Assembly (NCBI GenBank): GCA_036346225.1
Contig: JARFIW010000899.1
Span: 1,860,001 to 1,924,000, forward strand
From: Platerodrilus igneus
Taxonomy: Eukaryota > Arthropoda > Insecta > Coleoptera > Lycidae
Direction of reading: 5' to 3'
DNA length: 64,000 bases
This document shows, one piece after another, positions 22,641 to 33,843 of this stretch. The notes beneath the pieces were generated by a model. That model worked only from the letters and a program-made list of their open reading frames with translations, searched no databases and was not told the origin of the DNA. The translations under genes were made by a program, and so were the position numbers. Numbering within the stretch: position 1 is the first letter of the stretch; each line of letters starts with the position of its first letter.

Positions 22641-24330
22641 AACGGGAGGATTCCTATAGTTGGTCAAAAATTTGCAAAATGACTTTTAGAGTTTCTTATG
22701 GGAAAACACATGTAGGAATAGTTGAGTTTAACCTAGAACGAAGGTAGCCTATTTACTAAAAAAATTAATTGATAGTATAACGTCGTAAGGTTATGAAATA
22801 TTCCAGACCCTGAAGCTAAAACTTATAATACAAGAACCTCGCTGATAGGCAAAGAGGTTTGAGATGCTTGCCCGTTTTCACTTCAATTAAATATTATGAT
22901 ACGGTAATTAAAGACAGTGCGTGCAAGAGCCTGCACGACCCAGTCACTTCAACAATTTAAATTCCACATTAATATGAATTAATTCCATACCAAAAAGTTA
23001 GAAATGAATTTTATTTATTACTGGGGATTTTACATTTTACAGCATGTGGAATTATTTATTGACACGTTTATGGAACTTTTGTACCTCCAGTAATACTTGT
23101 TTTCGATGTGAGATATGCATTATAAAACACTATTGTGTGGTTTTATACATAACAAAAATGACGCATTTTGCAAGTTTCTTAGAACTGTTTACTATACACA
23201 TGAAAATTTAATTATTTAAGCGCCTAAGAAATGATTTTATTAAATTCTTCCTATGAATCTATATTAAATAATTAATAGTATTAAGATTCTATTTCACGGG
23301 ACACATGGATGTCCTACTTTAACAAATTTATTATATGTTTAGTCTACGTCCATATGTCAAATCAATGCGAAAACTAATAATTTGATTGTGAAAGAGAGGA
23401 AGTATAAAATTAAGCTTAACGCTCCAAAACTTCTTCGGATAATGATTCCTTGAAGCGCTAGAGCAGGTTTAAGTGTGGATAATTACAAAACCGATCATTA
23501 AAACATAGAAGAGCACCATAATTTAGTTAATTTGTGTTCCAAATCACACAGAAAACAGTTGAAATTGGATCAAGGTCACATTTTATGAAGAAAAATTATA
23601 AAACTGCATGATGCTTTTGTTAAGAATTTCAATTCGTATATATTTTTAGAAAATTCCTCTCATCTGCTGGAAGATATTAATTTATTGTTCTAGTCTAGAC
23701 TATTCAAGACAACTAATTACCAAAAAATTGAAAAAAATAATCCAAATTCAAATTCATATCCCAACACTAGCAGCGTCGGGACCATTTGAAATATTTTAAA
23801 GATGTTACATACTAAAATAAAATGTAGTAACGAAAACTCTATTTGCAATAACAACAGCTCTTTATTTTTGCCCCAAATAATATACTTTTAGCTCATCGCT
23901 AGTAGTACAAGTATCATCTTCTTAACACTACGATGCTATCCTCTAAATTTCCATGGAAGCACTATAACTAATCCAAGCACTAATTAATACTTTATATAAA
24001 TACTGCCGTAATTTATATCGACTTATTTCATAACTATCAAAGCTTTAAGCAAGAACATATTGTAATCAAAGCTTCAATCAGAACCCCTTAATGGCAATTT
24101 ATACCTTATCCAGTTGCTCTAGATTATTCTAAAGCATAACAGAATTTGCAAATAATATCTCGAGATTTTCTATTGTAACCTAAATAACTTATAAATGCAA
24201 AACCCTTATACTTGTCAATCTACCCTATTTGAAGATGTCAGGTCACAGAGTGCTTACCAGTTACCTTTTGCGTACAGATACTTCGTTTACGTTCTAATGT
24301 AATTATTCTAGTCGGAAGCAGAACAATCGG
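22641..24330. other. AT-rich DNA, no gene recognised
   Basis: No ORF of note and no recognisable transposon. The right part could include a 3' LTR of the gypsy element that follows, but no terminal repeat could be matched. Confidence 0.5.
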
Positions 24331-24337
24331 CTTTACA

Positions 24338-24508
24338 CTACCCCACTCTTAAGGCTGCTCTGTCCCAGAACACTCCGTGACCCTGACGTCGGAAATTCCT
24401 GTGGCAGTAAGAACAGTCGGATCCATTTCTGCAATTTCCATGTTGATAGAAGTAGCAATGAACATGTTTCACAACAGGTGCCGTACAATTCGAATTGTAA
24501 TCACGCAC
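24338..24508 (-). pseudogene. CCCH zinc finger following a macro domain
   Basis: A 56-codon frame reading VRDYNSNCTAPVVKHVHC and then YFYQHGNCRNGSDCSYCH has exactly C-x7-C-x5-C-x3-H spacing, the classic CCCH zinc finger, an RNA-binding fold in known families. It overlaps the end of the macro-domain frame in a different frame, which suggests a one-base indel in what was one protein. It ends at TAG 24338-24340. This is very likely the C-terminal tail of a gypsy-linked protein; no other copy lies in the window. Confidence 0.7.
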
Positions 24509-24899
24509 TAAACTTTACGTCAGTTTTCTGGAACAATACCCCTAGCACATTTCGTACAACTCTACAGTCCAACTCTTCGAGTCCACAACCGATCCTAGAT
24601 ACAGTCAACTTCTTGTCTTCAAATACGATCATCTGAGCCTCGAGGTCCACTAACGTCTTCTACGGATCTTGATAATTCGATTTACCAGAAGGCTAGTGTT
24701 TGGTCATCAAGTAGTAGATGCTCAGATGTCAGTCCTTTAGCAGTGTAGTCTTTCAAACCTCAGGTTGTTGTCATCGAAATTGACCTAGACTACCAAATGT
24801 ATTTTTAAACGCTCGAACAAGTCCTTGCGACATATTACGGTTCGCCGTTGCGCAATATGCCAGTGAGTATTTCAATGGCACATTGAATAAATCACCGCG
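24501..24899 (-). pseudogene. Macro domain (ADP-ribose-binding, TARG1/OARD1-like), downstream of gypsy integrase
   Basis: One continuous 133-codon frame gives RGDLFNVPLKYSLAYC, NMSQGLVRAFKNTFGSLGQF, IYYLMTK, GKSNYQD and LTVSRIGCGLEELDCRVV, ending FQKTDVKFSA. These match, in order and spacing, the conserved blocks of TARG1/OARD1-like macro domains: Gly-Asp-Leu-Phe, the MSxGxxxxFKxxFG nucleotide-binding segment, IYYLxTK and RIGCGLxxL. Known members bind or hydrolyse ADP-ribose conjugates. Five in-frame stops lie between residues around GQF and KTL, so it is inactive. It begins about 150 bp after a gypsy integrase C-terminus with an open linker (SNDAGNAEERQIGRR) between them, and is followed by a CCCH finger. 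Confidence 0.8.
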
Positions 24900-24989
24900 A
24901 TTCTCGTCCGTGACCCAGTGCCACTGTACAGAGACATGGACCAATCATTGCTTGGTCCAGGTCTTCGTTCGTACTCACGAGCGAAATTG

Positions 24990-25320
24990 TTTGATCGTCT
25001 CCCTATTTGTCGTTCCTCCGCATTACCGGCGTCATTACTATCGTAGAGTGTTAACCTTTTGGGAGCTTACTAATCCGATATACTACGTCGTTGATCCTTT
25101 TTACAACTTCGTGCGGACCTTCCAAATGTCTTTGTAACTTTAGCGACACTCTACGTTTCTGTCTAGGGTTATATAGCCAGCCGTGGTCGTCCTTATGAAA
25201 ACCTAACACCTGCGCCTTAATGTAATTTCTGGTTATCATCTGATTGCTTGCCAACTGCATATTTGTTAACGCCACCCTGGATGTCATCCATCTTGCATTC
25301 GATGTAGCTTTTGATCACGC
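24990..25320 (-). pseudogene. pol: Ty3/gypsy integrase C-terminal region, duplicate copy 2
   Basis: The 78-residue frame ending at 25051 reads NYIKAQVLGFHKDDHGWLYN, then PRQKRRVSLKLQRHLEGPHE and VVKRINDVVYRISKLPKG. This is the conserved GDxVWLYNPxRxxGxSPKLxxxxxGPYxVxxxxxDVVYRI block at the end of gypsy integrases. Upstream in another frame KMDDIQ... matches the preceding helix. It is followed by a linker and the macro domain. Confidence 0.8.
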
Positions 25321-25650
25321 TGTTATCTTCGAAGTTACACCTAAACTCAAGGTCACACGGTAGACGGATTTCGTGTCCTGACACAGCATATGTAGGCTGT
25401 CGGTGCGACCTTTTTTACAACTTTGAAAGAATCCTTCCAATTCCTTTTTAAACTTGGCGACAGTCCCGCGTCTGTCTGGGGTTGTCGATCATCTTAAAAC
25501 AAGACCCCCGCGTCTTAATGTCATATGTGGTCTTCATCATCGCTTGCAATTTTGATATTTTTCCTAACGTCAACATGGATGTCGTGCATCTTCCGTTTGA
25601 GCTTCTCGACGTAGCTACGAAAGCACCTTGCTAAAGTAAACAAGGAATCT
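25321..25650 (-). pseudogene. pol: Ty3/gypsy integrase C-terminal region, duplicate copy 1
   Basis: Readable pieces are KLKRKMHDIHVDVRKNIKIA, then DNPRQT-like and GLSPSLKRNWKDSFKVVKKV in shifted frames. The same block recurs in the next 330 bp, so this part of integrase is tandemly duplicated or two relics are juxtaposed. The upstream catalytic core is missing; LTR-like sequence lies directly beyond 25655. Confidence 0.7.
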
Positions 25651-25654
25651 CTCT

Positions 25655-26330
25655 TTTGCCCGTCTTGCATCTGAGATACTACATTTCCAATGACGACAGA
25701 AGGACAGGGCGGAACAGATGGACTTAAAATTACGCAATGCGGGTGTCCTCCATACCAAAGGAACAGCAATCGCTTCGTCAATCCGGGCCATTGTAACAGA
25801 TGGTAATATCCAGCGGAAGAAGCTCACAGCGGTGTGCACGAAATTTTGCAGAGAGCGGAAATAACAATTATTCTTGATCGTATGCAGAAAAGAATGAAAA
25901 TGAACTCGCTTGATAGCACGAATTAACATCAATCCGGCGTTATCAAACACGGATGTTAAATAGAAACTTGGAAACAACCTTTTATCGGAGAAGTGCGACC
26001 CATTATGTCAACGAGTCTTTAAGTTGGAGTAGTATAAGAAGTAATTATGTTCTTTCGAAATGTGTATCAAGCCAACGGATACTTCAAACAAGGTACTGAT
26101 GATTGAGATTATAGAAGAGTTTTTTGTCGTTTCGCAGTAAATAGGTTTAACTGAAAATTATTGTAAAGCGTACTTATTGTAGGACGGTAAAATATGCAGG
26201 ATGATGTATGAGTATTGGAAGTAGGATCTATGTGAATCAGTAATGACATACAAAGGGCGTACGATTTAATACACCATTGTACGTAACAAACCTCCCTTAC
26301 AAAATTAAAGGGTCGGGGTTGGAAAACAAA
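25655..26330 (-). repeat. Gypsy LTR-like sequence
   Basis: Part matches 33844-34050 very well (GAAGAAGCTCACA.CGGTGT and GTGCACGAAATTTTGCAG) and the rest matches 15430-16150. Shared by three relics in the window and without coding sense, so it is most likely LTR or leader. Exact ends were not found. Confidence 0.55.
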
Positions 26331-26499
26331 AGTAACGAAGCAGGTAGTATAGTACTTACTAAAAGCAAAAACTAAAAAAAATATTCGTTTGAGAAAACTT
26401 AAATAAAGTAAGAAAAATCAACAAAAATCAACTGATATCTGGTTCAAAAGGCCAATATACCATAATAGGATGAACCAAACGAAAATTCGCTTAAGAATA

Positions 26500-27180
26500 C
26501 TACAAGAAACTCAAAATTAAAAAAAAAAGTTTTCATCCCGCTCGAAGAACCAAGATACCGGACAAAACCAAAAGTGAAGAGAACTACAGGGAAAGATAGG
26601 TAGGTAGTAACAATGAACGAGGGTTAAAGGTAGAATGACGTCAACACTGCCAAAGTCGTCACAAGACGAATGCATCTTCCGAACAGAAACAGTACACTCT
26701 TCAACCTCAAAAGACGATTGGTTTCCTGCAGAAAAATAAAAAGTAAAGAAAATAAGCAAGGAATAAAACCAACAGTAATCTCCAAAATAAGACAAAAATG
26801 TCAAGCTTTGCAGTAAGCCAGGGAACCACAAGAATGTTGGATAGAGAAAAAATTAAATTACTTCAAGTTGTGGTACCAAAGAATCGCATCAAACGCCGAA
26901 CCGAAGAAAAGAATAGCTAACTAGACCTAAAAGTCGACTAAGTTGTGGTTTCCGAAGGAAAGAAAAATGAACTAGAAAGCACCTACCACAGGAAGTGGAT
27001 TGAAAATCAAACCAAGTCTGCAGGAAGACCGACAGAAAATAAGACCAGCCACAGGAAAAAGTAGAGGGTGGAACGAAAGAAATGAAGAATAAAGAAAAAA
27101 CCAAAAAGAACAACACCAAGCAACAAGTACAAGAACCACATTAAAAAAACCCTAAGAATAGTACAAAAGAAAATAAAACA
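26500..27180. other. A-rich transposon leader-like DNA
   Basis: The plus strand is rich in A and short AAC/AAG runs. The minus ORFs at 26517-26831 and 26889-27119 are hydrophobic because of T-rich composition and are not taken as genes. Confidence 0.45.
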
Positions 27181-27239
27181 GAATACCAGTGTAGTTATGT
27201 ATGACTATGTGAGAGAGTGTGTATGTTTGTGCGTGTGTG

Positions 27240-27890
27240 TCCCTATGTGTGTGTGTGTGTGTGATAGACCGCTTTAGTCGCCTCTTACGACACGCAGGTT
27301 GTACCATGAAACTATTCTATTCCCGGATCCACACAAGGTTTGGGGTACAAGAAGAGAACGAAAGAAAGCGAACCAAGTAGAAATGTGTGTCTTTATTAAG
27401 TGTGTGTGTGTGTGTGTGTATGAATTGTGTGTGTATGAATTGTGTGTGTATGTATTGGACCGCTTTAGTCGCCTCTTACGACAGGCAGGTCGTATCGTGG
27501 GGCTATTCTAATCCCGGACCCACACAGAGTTTGAGGTACAAGGAGAGAATGTGAGAAAATAGAACCAAGCATAAATGTGTGTGCTTATGAAATGTGTGTG
27601 TATGTATGTGTGCGCGCGTGTGTGTGTGTGTTGGACCGCTTTAGTCGCCTCTTACGACAGGGAGGTCGTACTGTGGGGCTATTGTAATCCGGATCCACAC
27701 GGGGTTTGAGATACAAGGAGAGAACGAGAGAAAAGAGAACCAAGCAGAAATGTGTGTGTGTGTATATGAAGTGTGTGGTGTGTGTGTGTGTATGAAGTGT
27801 GTGTGTGTATGTGTTGGACCGCTTTAGTTCCCTCTTACGACAGGCGGGTCGTACCGTGAGGCTACTCAGAGCCCGGACACACACGGGGTT
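27240..27890. repeat. Tandem array: four copies of a conserved core separated by GT repeats
   Basis: The core ACCGCTTTAGTCGCCTCTTA starts at about 27267, 27459, 27635 and 27818, spacing 176-192 bp. Each core continues with CGACAGGCAGGTCGTA-like sequence, GGGGCTATTCTAATCC, CACACGGGGTTTGAGGTACA and AGGAGAGAACGAGAG, and ends in a variable TG microsatellite. Core sequence is far better conserved than the spacers. ORFs here are by-products of the repeat. Confidence 0.85.
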
Positions 27891-27989
27891 AGCGAAAAGA
27901 AAAAGAAAGCAAACCCAGCAAAACGGAAGTAAATAAAGGGATTGTAAAGTCTAAAAGTCAAATCCTAAGAAGAGCAAAATCGACTTAAA

Positions 27990-30250
27990 AATCTGGGGAC
28001 GCGAGGACTAGGTATTGAGCTATAGACGTTTGCCCCGCCAGCAAGAAAACAAAATTAAGTCAAGAACATTAGGATTTCGCTGACATACATCTTCAAGTTC
28101 GGAATCAGCATATACTAATTTATGTCTCTTTCGGGCAGTTTTCTGCAAAACAGGAACAGCAGGGAGTGTAGTAGTTGTAGCACGCGTTTGAAGAGGTGGC
28201 GGCGAGGGTGGTTTAGGAAACTCAAAATGCGTTACGAAAGAAAGTTGTTTGTTTTTAGGGTTAGTTGCAAGAAAGTCAAAGGTGGAAAAGGAAACATCAT
28301 GGGTTGTCAGAATATTAACTGTAGAAAAAGGAAAAGTATTGGCTGTAAGGGAATCAGCCTTACAAAAAGAAACACGATCAGAGAACACTTCAGTTACGTT
28401 ATATAAAGGGACAGAAGCACATGAAATTTGATCGACGTTAGATTAAGGACTAGCAGTATCACAGTTAGGAAGAGGAGCAGAATCCGATAACACTTCAGCA
28501 ACATTACATAAAAGAACAAAATTAGGTGGAATTTCATCCACCTTAGGAGAACAAACAGCGTCAAGTAGAACTTCGTCAATGTTAGATAAAGAAGTAGAAT
28601 CAGGTTGACCTTTGTCAACATTAGAAAAAGAGACCCCATCTAGATTTCATCAAACTTAGCTAAAAAAACAGAAGCAAGTAGTATTTTGTCAGCATTAGAT
28701 AAAGAATCACAATCCGAAAGAATTTCGTCAACATTAGAAAAATTAGTAAGAGCAGGTATTGTTTCATCATCGTCCAATAAAGGAGTAAAATCAAATAAGA
28801 TTTCATCAATGTTAGACAGCGGGGTAGGAACAGGCAAAACTTCAGCCACAATAGGAACTGATGCCTGACAATAGCAGTAAAAAAACAGGATCAGGTAAAA
28901 CTTTGACGACAACAGCCACAGGCATTATAGCTACGAGTTCACTAACTTCAAGAGAACCTTCTCTATCCGTATTAGAAGTTATCGTCACTTCAGCTACAAC
29001 TGTTATTGCAGACACGACAGAAATTGCTCGAGTAGAATCATTTAAGAAACCAGGAATAGTGTTACATGCCAACTGGCATGCATCACGTTAGATTTAATTT
29101 GTAAATAAATTGCCACGTATTTTTAAATAAAATGTCAATTTCCGTCGTCCCGGAGTCGCGCCTGCGCAGAGTGAATAGCGGAGTGCACGCGTGGTGTTAA
29201 AAGACGCCATTAAGTTACGAGCCCTCGGCGAAGCAACAGCTATCTGTGTCGTGTGTCTTTTCTTTTTTAGGATGTAGGTTCCTTTTTATCTTACCTTGTG
29301 TCGTTCCTCTACCTGGTTTTCCTTCATCCCTTACGAGCATAGAAGACACAGGAAGAATGGAGGGAAATCTGATTCAACGAAGCGTAAATCGAACCCATCC
29401 TGCAAAAACTCGCGGGACCCTGAGAATGTAAGTACTCTGTTTTGTTTTAAATTGTGCTTGCAAATCGACTAATTAAGCGGTTGCATCACTTACAACGTGT
29501 GCGGTGTTACAATTGGCGGGAATTATATCGCGAGTATAACATTTGCACGGTTTAGCGGTTGCCCGAGTGTAACAATAGGTAAAATTTTGATAACAACAGA
29601 AACAGGCATTAAAGTTGTAGGTTCATAAACTCCAATAGGACCTTCTCTGACTGAATTAGCAGCTAGCGTCAGTTCAGCGACATTTATGCTTGCAGACACG
29701 ACAGAAATTTCTTGGGTAGAATCGTTTAAAAAGCAGGAACAATCTCTTGCGTTGCTACCTGTAAATCACTAATTTGAAGTATGGGCTCAACTCGTGGAGG
29801 AGGCACAGCCTGCGGTGAGAGTGAATACGTAGGATCCATTTGATCACCGTTTGAATCACAAAAGACAGAAGGAACTTGTTAGTTCTTGTTAGTAGAGGTT
29901 TAGTAAGGAGAGGTGTAATATCCGTAGAAGTCAATATTATACTTCAAAGGCTCATATGGCTGAAAAGGATATGATGTGATGGTAGTAGAGCGAGCAAAAG
30001 GAGGTACAGAAAAGGATGTAGAACCAAAAACGGAAGAAATTATGTTCGAAGCTATATTTGCCGAGCAAGGGTATGTTTTTTGATAGTAGTAGCAGGATGA
30101 CCTGGCTAAGGTACAGAAGATAACATAGAATTAGAAGCTGAAGAAATTTGGCTCCTAGAGTTGAAAACAGAACTTGGAGTATTATTCGAAAACCTATTAG
30201 TAGAAGGATAACAGTTCGGACAGTTGCGGCAAGAAACGCCCTTATGTCTG
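27990..30250 (-). pseudogene. gag: Gypsy gag C-terminal extension with 13-residue Ser/Asp-rich repeats, split by a solo LTR
   Basis: Downstream (minus strand) of the gag zinc knuckles the frame continues as a Ser/Thr/Pro-rich tail, then units of about 180 bp duplicated at 28890-29055 and 29580-29760. A 39-bp coding repeat follows (28430-28860), giving 13-residue units such as LSNVDEILSDCDS and LSNADKILLAS. The end reads PPSPPPLQTRATTTTLPAVP, then TARKRHKLVYADSELEDV, closing near 28020. Several stops and frameshifts occur. No protease or RT follows, so pol was deleted or replaced by the array at 27.2-27.9 kb. No function is inferred for the repeats. Confidence 0.55.
29060..29574 (+). mobile_element. 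Solo LTR, 515 bp
   Basis: Begins TGTTACATGCC and ends GAGTGTAACA, with a perfect 4-bp duplication ATAG (29056-29059 and 29575-29578). It interrupts the gag tail between two of its 180-bp repeats. It contains a GC-rich stretch with GCGCCTGCGCAG, like an NRF-1/CpG promoter motif, near 29157. The ORF at 29246-29431 is incidental. Orientation is uncertain. Confidence 0.8.
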
Positions 30251-30876
30251 CAACCATAGCAATAGAGTAGTTAATACCGAGTACAATGTGTCGACACATG
30301 TTCAGGCTTGTCGCAATTAAAACATATGACCTGACGAGTAGAAGCATGACTAGGAATAAGAACAGTAGAAGATACAGAAGAAGTATCTAATCTACACGTA
30401 GGCGTAGAAGAAATCTTAACAATTCGGTCATGTGAAGTAAAAGTATTTTTCTCAATGGTAGCAAACTTATAAGCAAAATCCGATTCAGCAGTAAAAGTAC
30501 GTTGGTCTTGACTATGTAATACGAGATCATTAGGCCGAATCTTTTCTGGTCCTAACTTTAAACATTCGTTCTCGAATTCTTGTAAGGAGCGGACGGTAAG
30601 CAAATGGGTTCTAAAAAATTGAGCAAGTTTACGAAGCACAATGGATAAGTGATCATCCTCATTGAAAGAACCATACCAATGTAACAGGGCCGTCATACAC
30701 GCGAAATAGTTAGTAATGCTTTCTGATGAACTCTGCTGTCTATTGCGGATACCCTTAGGCAGTCTTATAGCACACTCAATCATTTCGAATACGGATAACA
30801 AAAAATGGTAAAAAGTAGCTAAATGAATGCTAACCGGAACTCGATAGAAGCTCAAAAAATTTTTTTGTGAGTACAT
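30250..30876 (-). pseudogene. gag: Ty3/gypsy gag with CCHC zinc knuckle
   Basis: A 201-residue frame contains IRNRQQSSSESITNYFACM, SLQEFENECLKLGPEKIRP and the nucleocapsid knuckle CFNCDKPEHVSTHC (C-x2-C-x4-H-x4-C). A second, imperfect Cys-rich knuckle CYGCRHKGVSCRNC follows just past a stop near 30273. The core is a Retrotrans_gag-type capsid. The usual N-terminal part lies upstream in other frames, up to about 30960. It belongs with the gag tail at 27990-30250. Confidence 0.85.
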
Positions 30877-30959
30877 GACAATTTAAACCATATGCAACGG
30901 ATAAACTTCAGGAACACCAATAGGAATGAAGCAACAAAATATAAACTAGGATAGAAATA

Positions 30960-32840
30960 GGGCGCCAGCGTATTCAGCGGACTAGAATTGTAACGTGCAT
31001 TTTTAATAGATTAACCTTTTTACACTTTTTCCCAATTCGTAATACATTTCTGTAACTACTATTTCTATATTTATTAACAACCTTAGGGGAATGCGTGTAT
31101 TAATTTTAAAAATAGATTAATTGAAGATTGATCTTCATTAATGAATAAATTGCAGGGAGCGAAGTTTAAATTGGATTGTTTGTAAAGTACTTTCCAACTT
31201 ATCGAGAATTATAACAGCTTGTAGTTAATTATTAGATAATGTGATTATCGGAGTCGAGTTTATATAAACAGACGAGCAGTTGTAGTTTGTCCTTTGTTCC
31301 GATATATGAATTACGTTAAAAATACTGTTGCTTGTTTTGCTTTAAGAATAGTGAGAATTAATGCGGTAACAATTTTCGAATTGTACCTGAACAAGCACGG
31401 CACGATTTTAGTTGTTTTTCTTGTAAAATAAAAGTGGTATATTAACTGTCGAAAGTGTAGTTCTAATTCCTTTTGAAGGAAAGATGTTTTTATAGGCGAA
31501 CGTGTTTGACTCGACTGCACGTGTTTGTTTTTACGGAACATTGACTTTAGTGATACGCGTTGCTTTACTAATTGTTTTTTTTTGTTGCTTTTCGGTTGGA
31601 AATAAAAGTAGTAGAACTTGTCGTGCGTTTTACGGAACATTTGACTTAGTGATTACGCGTTGCTTTACTAATTGTGTTTTTTTGTTGCTTTGTCTTTTGA
31701 TATTTATACTGTGTGTGCGATCTAGTTTCGCGGTCCTTTTGTTTTTTTTCAAAGTAGTGCATACTTTGGATTATTTAAATACAGTTGATACTGTAGTTCT
31801 GAATTTTTCTAACCACAAAGAATCTAAAATAGATCATTGTTTGCACAAATTTCATTATTCAAAAGCATTAGATTTTTCTTTGTTACCATAGGTAGCAAAT
31901 ATAACACCTCACGTTACTGTTAGTTCAATGCATTACATCGTGGCTTGAAAGCCCGTGATTCTAACTTTTTATTACCATGTTTTACGATTTGTGTTACAAA
32001 ATATTTCTAAATTATTGTCTCAGGAAATAGAATTAACAAGAAATTTGTCAATGCTACATAGTTCCATCAGCATGATAATCTCTGCTGCTTACACCAGTGA
32101 GTAGTGATTAGTGTAAAGTGTAAGAAATTCCATCAACACCCTCACAGTCAAGGGTGAAGTGCTTCACTAGTGCAGGACATCGTGAATCCCACACTTCCAT
32201 TGCAAGGAAGCGTTACTGAAGGACCTTTTGTAAGTTGAACTATTTCCTACTTGTTATTACTTTAAATATCTATCCGTTTGTTTTGCAATATTCTTTGTCG
32301 TTCTGATACCTTTTACAATAGACTTGCATGCTATTTTAAAACATAAAAAAAAAGAACAATCAATACTACTGAATTACTCATACCAATTGTGTCTTATCTA
32401 TTTATCTTTTGTTAACATTTTGTCTGATGTATGTTTAATTGGTGTGTGAGGAAACGTTTCTGCTACTCCCCAATATTACCTCACTTTGTGATAAAAATTT
32501 TTGTAATGCTTTTATCGTGATTATATTATATAGTTTATCTAAACAGTTTTATTTACATTCTACAAAGTACTGAATAATTTAGACTTATCACTGCTGCTAT
32601 GCTTATTCTTTTTTTCAGGTTTGCTTAACTATTTTTTTTGCAGGTACTGTCACTAACTCCTTACCGCCGTATATATTATATGTCAGTCTGCTTTCTACAA
32701 CCCCCCCTAATCTCCGATTGAGCCCGGGTCATTCCTTGACTATCTTTGTGTTACGCACGGCCACGAATTACGTAACAGAATTATCGGCAAAAACACAATT
32801 CCGATAATCTGAAATTAGCCAACCAATGATATTTAGCTAT
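30960..32840. other. Leader or LTR-like DNA with TATA box and a tandem duplication
   Basis: TTTATATAAACAGACGAGC at about 31257 looks like a TATA promoter. The segment TACGGAACATTGACTTTAGT-like at about 31535 recurs at about 31631 with GCGTTGCTTTACTAATTG, a roughly 96-bp tandem duplication. No protein motif in the ORFs at 31311-31640 or 31502-31891. A solo LTR is possible but no target duplication could be matched. Confidence 0.4.
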
Positions 32841-32849
32841 CAACAGGAA

Positions 32850-33840
32850 AACAAAATCAAAATTTAAGAAGATCGAACCCGCACAAGATATAAAAGAATT
32901 CGAGCCCTATGTGAGGGACGCCAAAGGGCCGAAAGAAAAAAAATAAATACCAGTTTGAACGCAAAAAGAAAAAATAAGTAGTATCAGGCCGAGAAATGCG
33001 GGTAATGTAGAAAATTAGGCAGTAGCAAAAGAAAATCGGACCAGAAGTTAAGCATAGCAAAATCAGGTTAAAAGTTAAGCCAAACAAAATCGGAGCCAAA
33101 GTTAAACAAAACAAAATCGGAACCAAAGTTAAATTAAACAAAATCGGAGCAGAAATTAAGCCAAATAAAATTGGAGCCAAAGTTAAACAAAACAATACCG
33201 GCGCACCACGTCAGGGCGTCAAAATTTATGCAACGTACATCGACGTAACCGCAAAGACAATGAAGGGAGAACCGGGCCCAACTGGGGAGTAGGCGCGGTC
33301 TTACAATTACAAAATTAAAGGAAAGGCCTGAAATAAAAATACACACTCATTTATAACTCATAAAAAAAAATAATAAAAACCTCCAATTAGAAAACATGTT
33401 ACAAAAGAACATTAGTACCAAAAAAAATGGAAACAAAAATAATTAGTTCTTATATATATTATAAATGACATTTTGGAGAGACATAAAAGCGCAATATAAC
33501 CAAAAAACGAACAATCAATCAATAACCATAATATATATGTATCAGAAAGACCCAAACGAAATCATTTTCTTAAATGGCGAGCTGTAGTTTTTAGGTCACT
33601 ACCATATCTTAATTAACAAACATTACAACTCTAAAAACCACAGCTTTGGCTCATCATCGTAAACCTAAAGTTAATTATATAAAATTGTCACAATACAGAA
33701 CCCAGTCAATAATACCATATTAATAATACATATCATCTCCCATCGAAAGCATAACATTAAATATATAAAATTGTCAAACTAAAAAAATCATTATATATTA
33801 CAATATTAACAACACATATCCTCTCACATAAAAACAGTCA
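32850..33840 (-). other. Gypsy leader-like DNA with about 27-30 bp repeats
   Basis: At 33040-33200 the motif AAATCGGAGCCAAAGTTAA recurs about five times with a period near 27-30 bp. 33255-33560 matches 11690-12100. No coding sense; minus-strand ORFs are T-rich artefacts. Confidence 0.5.
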
Positions 33841-33843
33841 TTT

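Noticed and set aside
26517..27119. Phe/Ser-rich minus ORFs as transmembrane proteins
   Set aside because: Composition effect of A-rich plus strand; no conserved motif.
27299..27884. Histidine/threonine-rich and cysteine/valine-rich ORFs
   Set aside because: By-products of GT/CA microsatellites and the tandem core.
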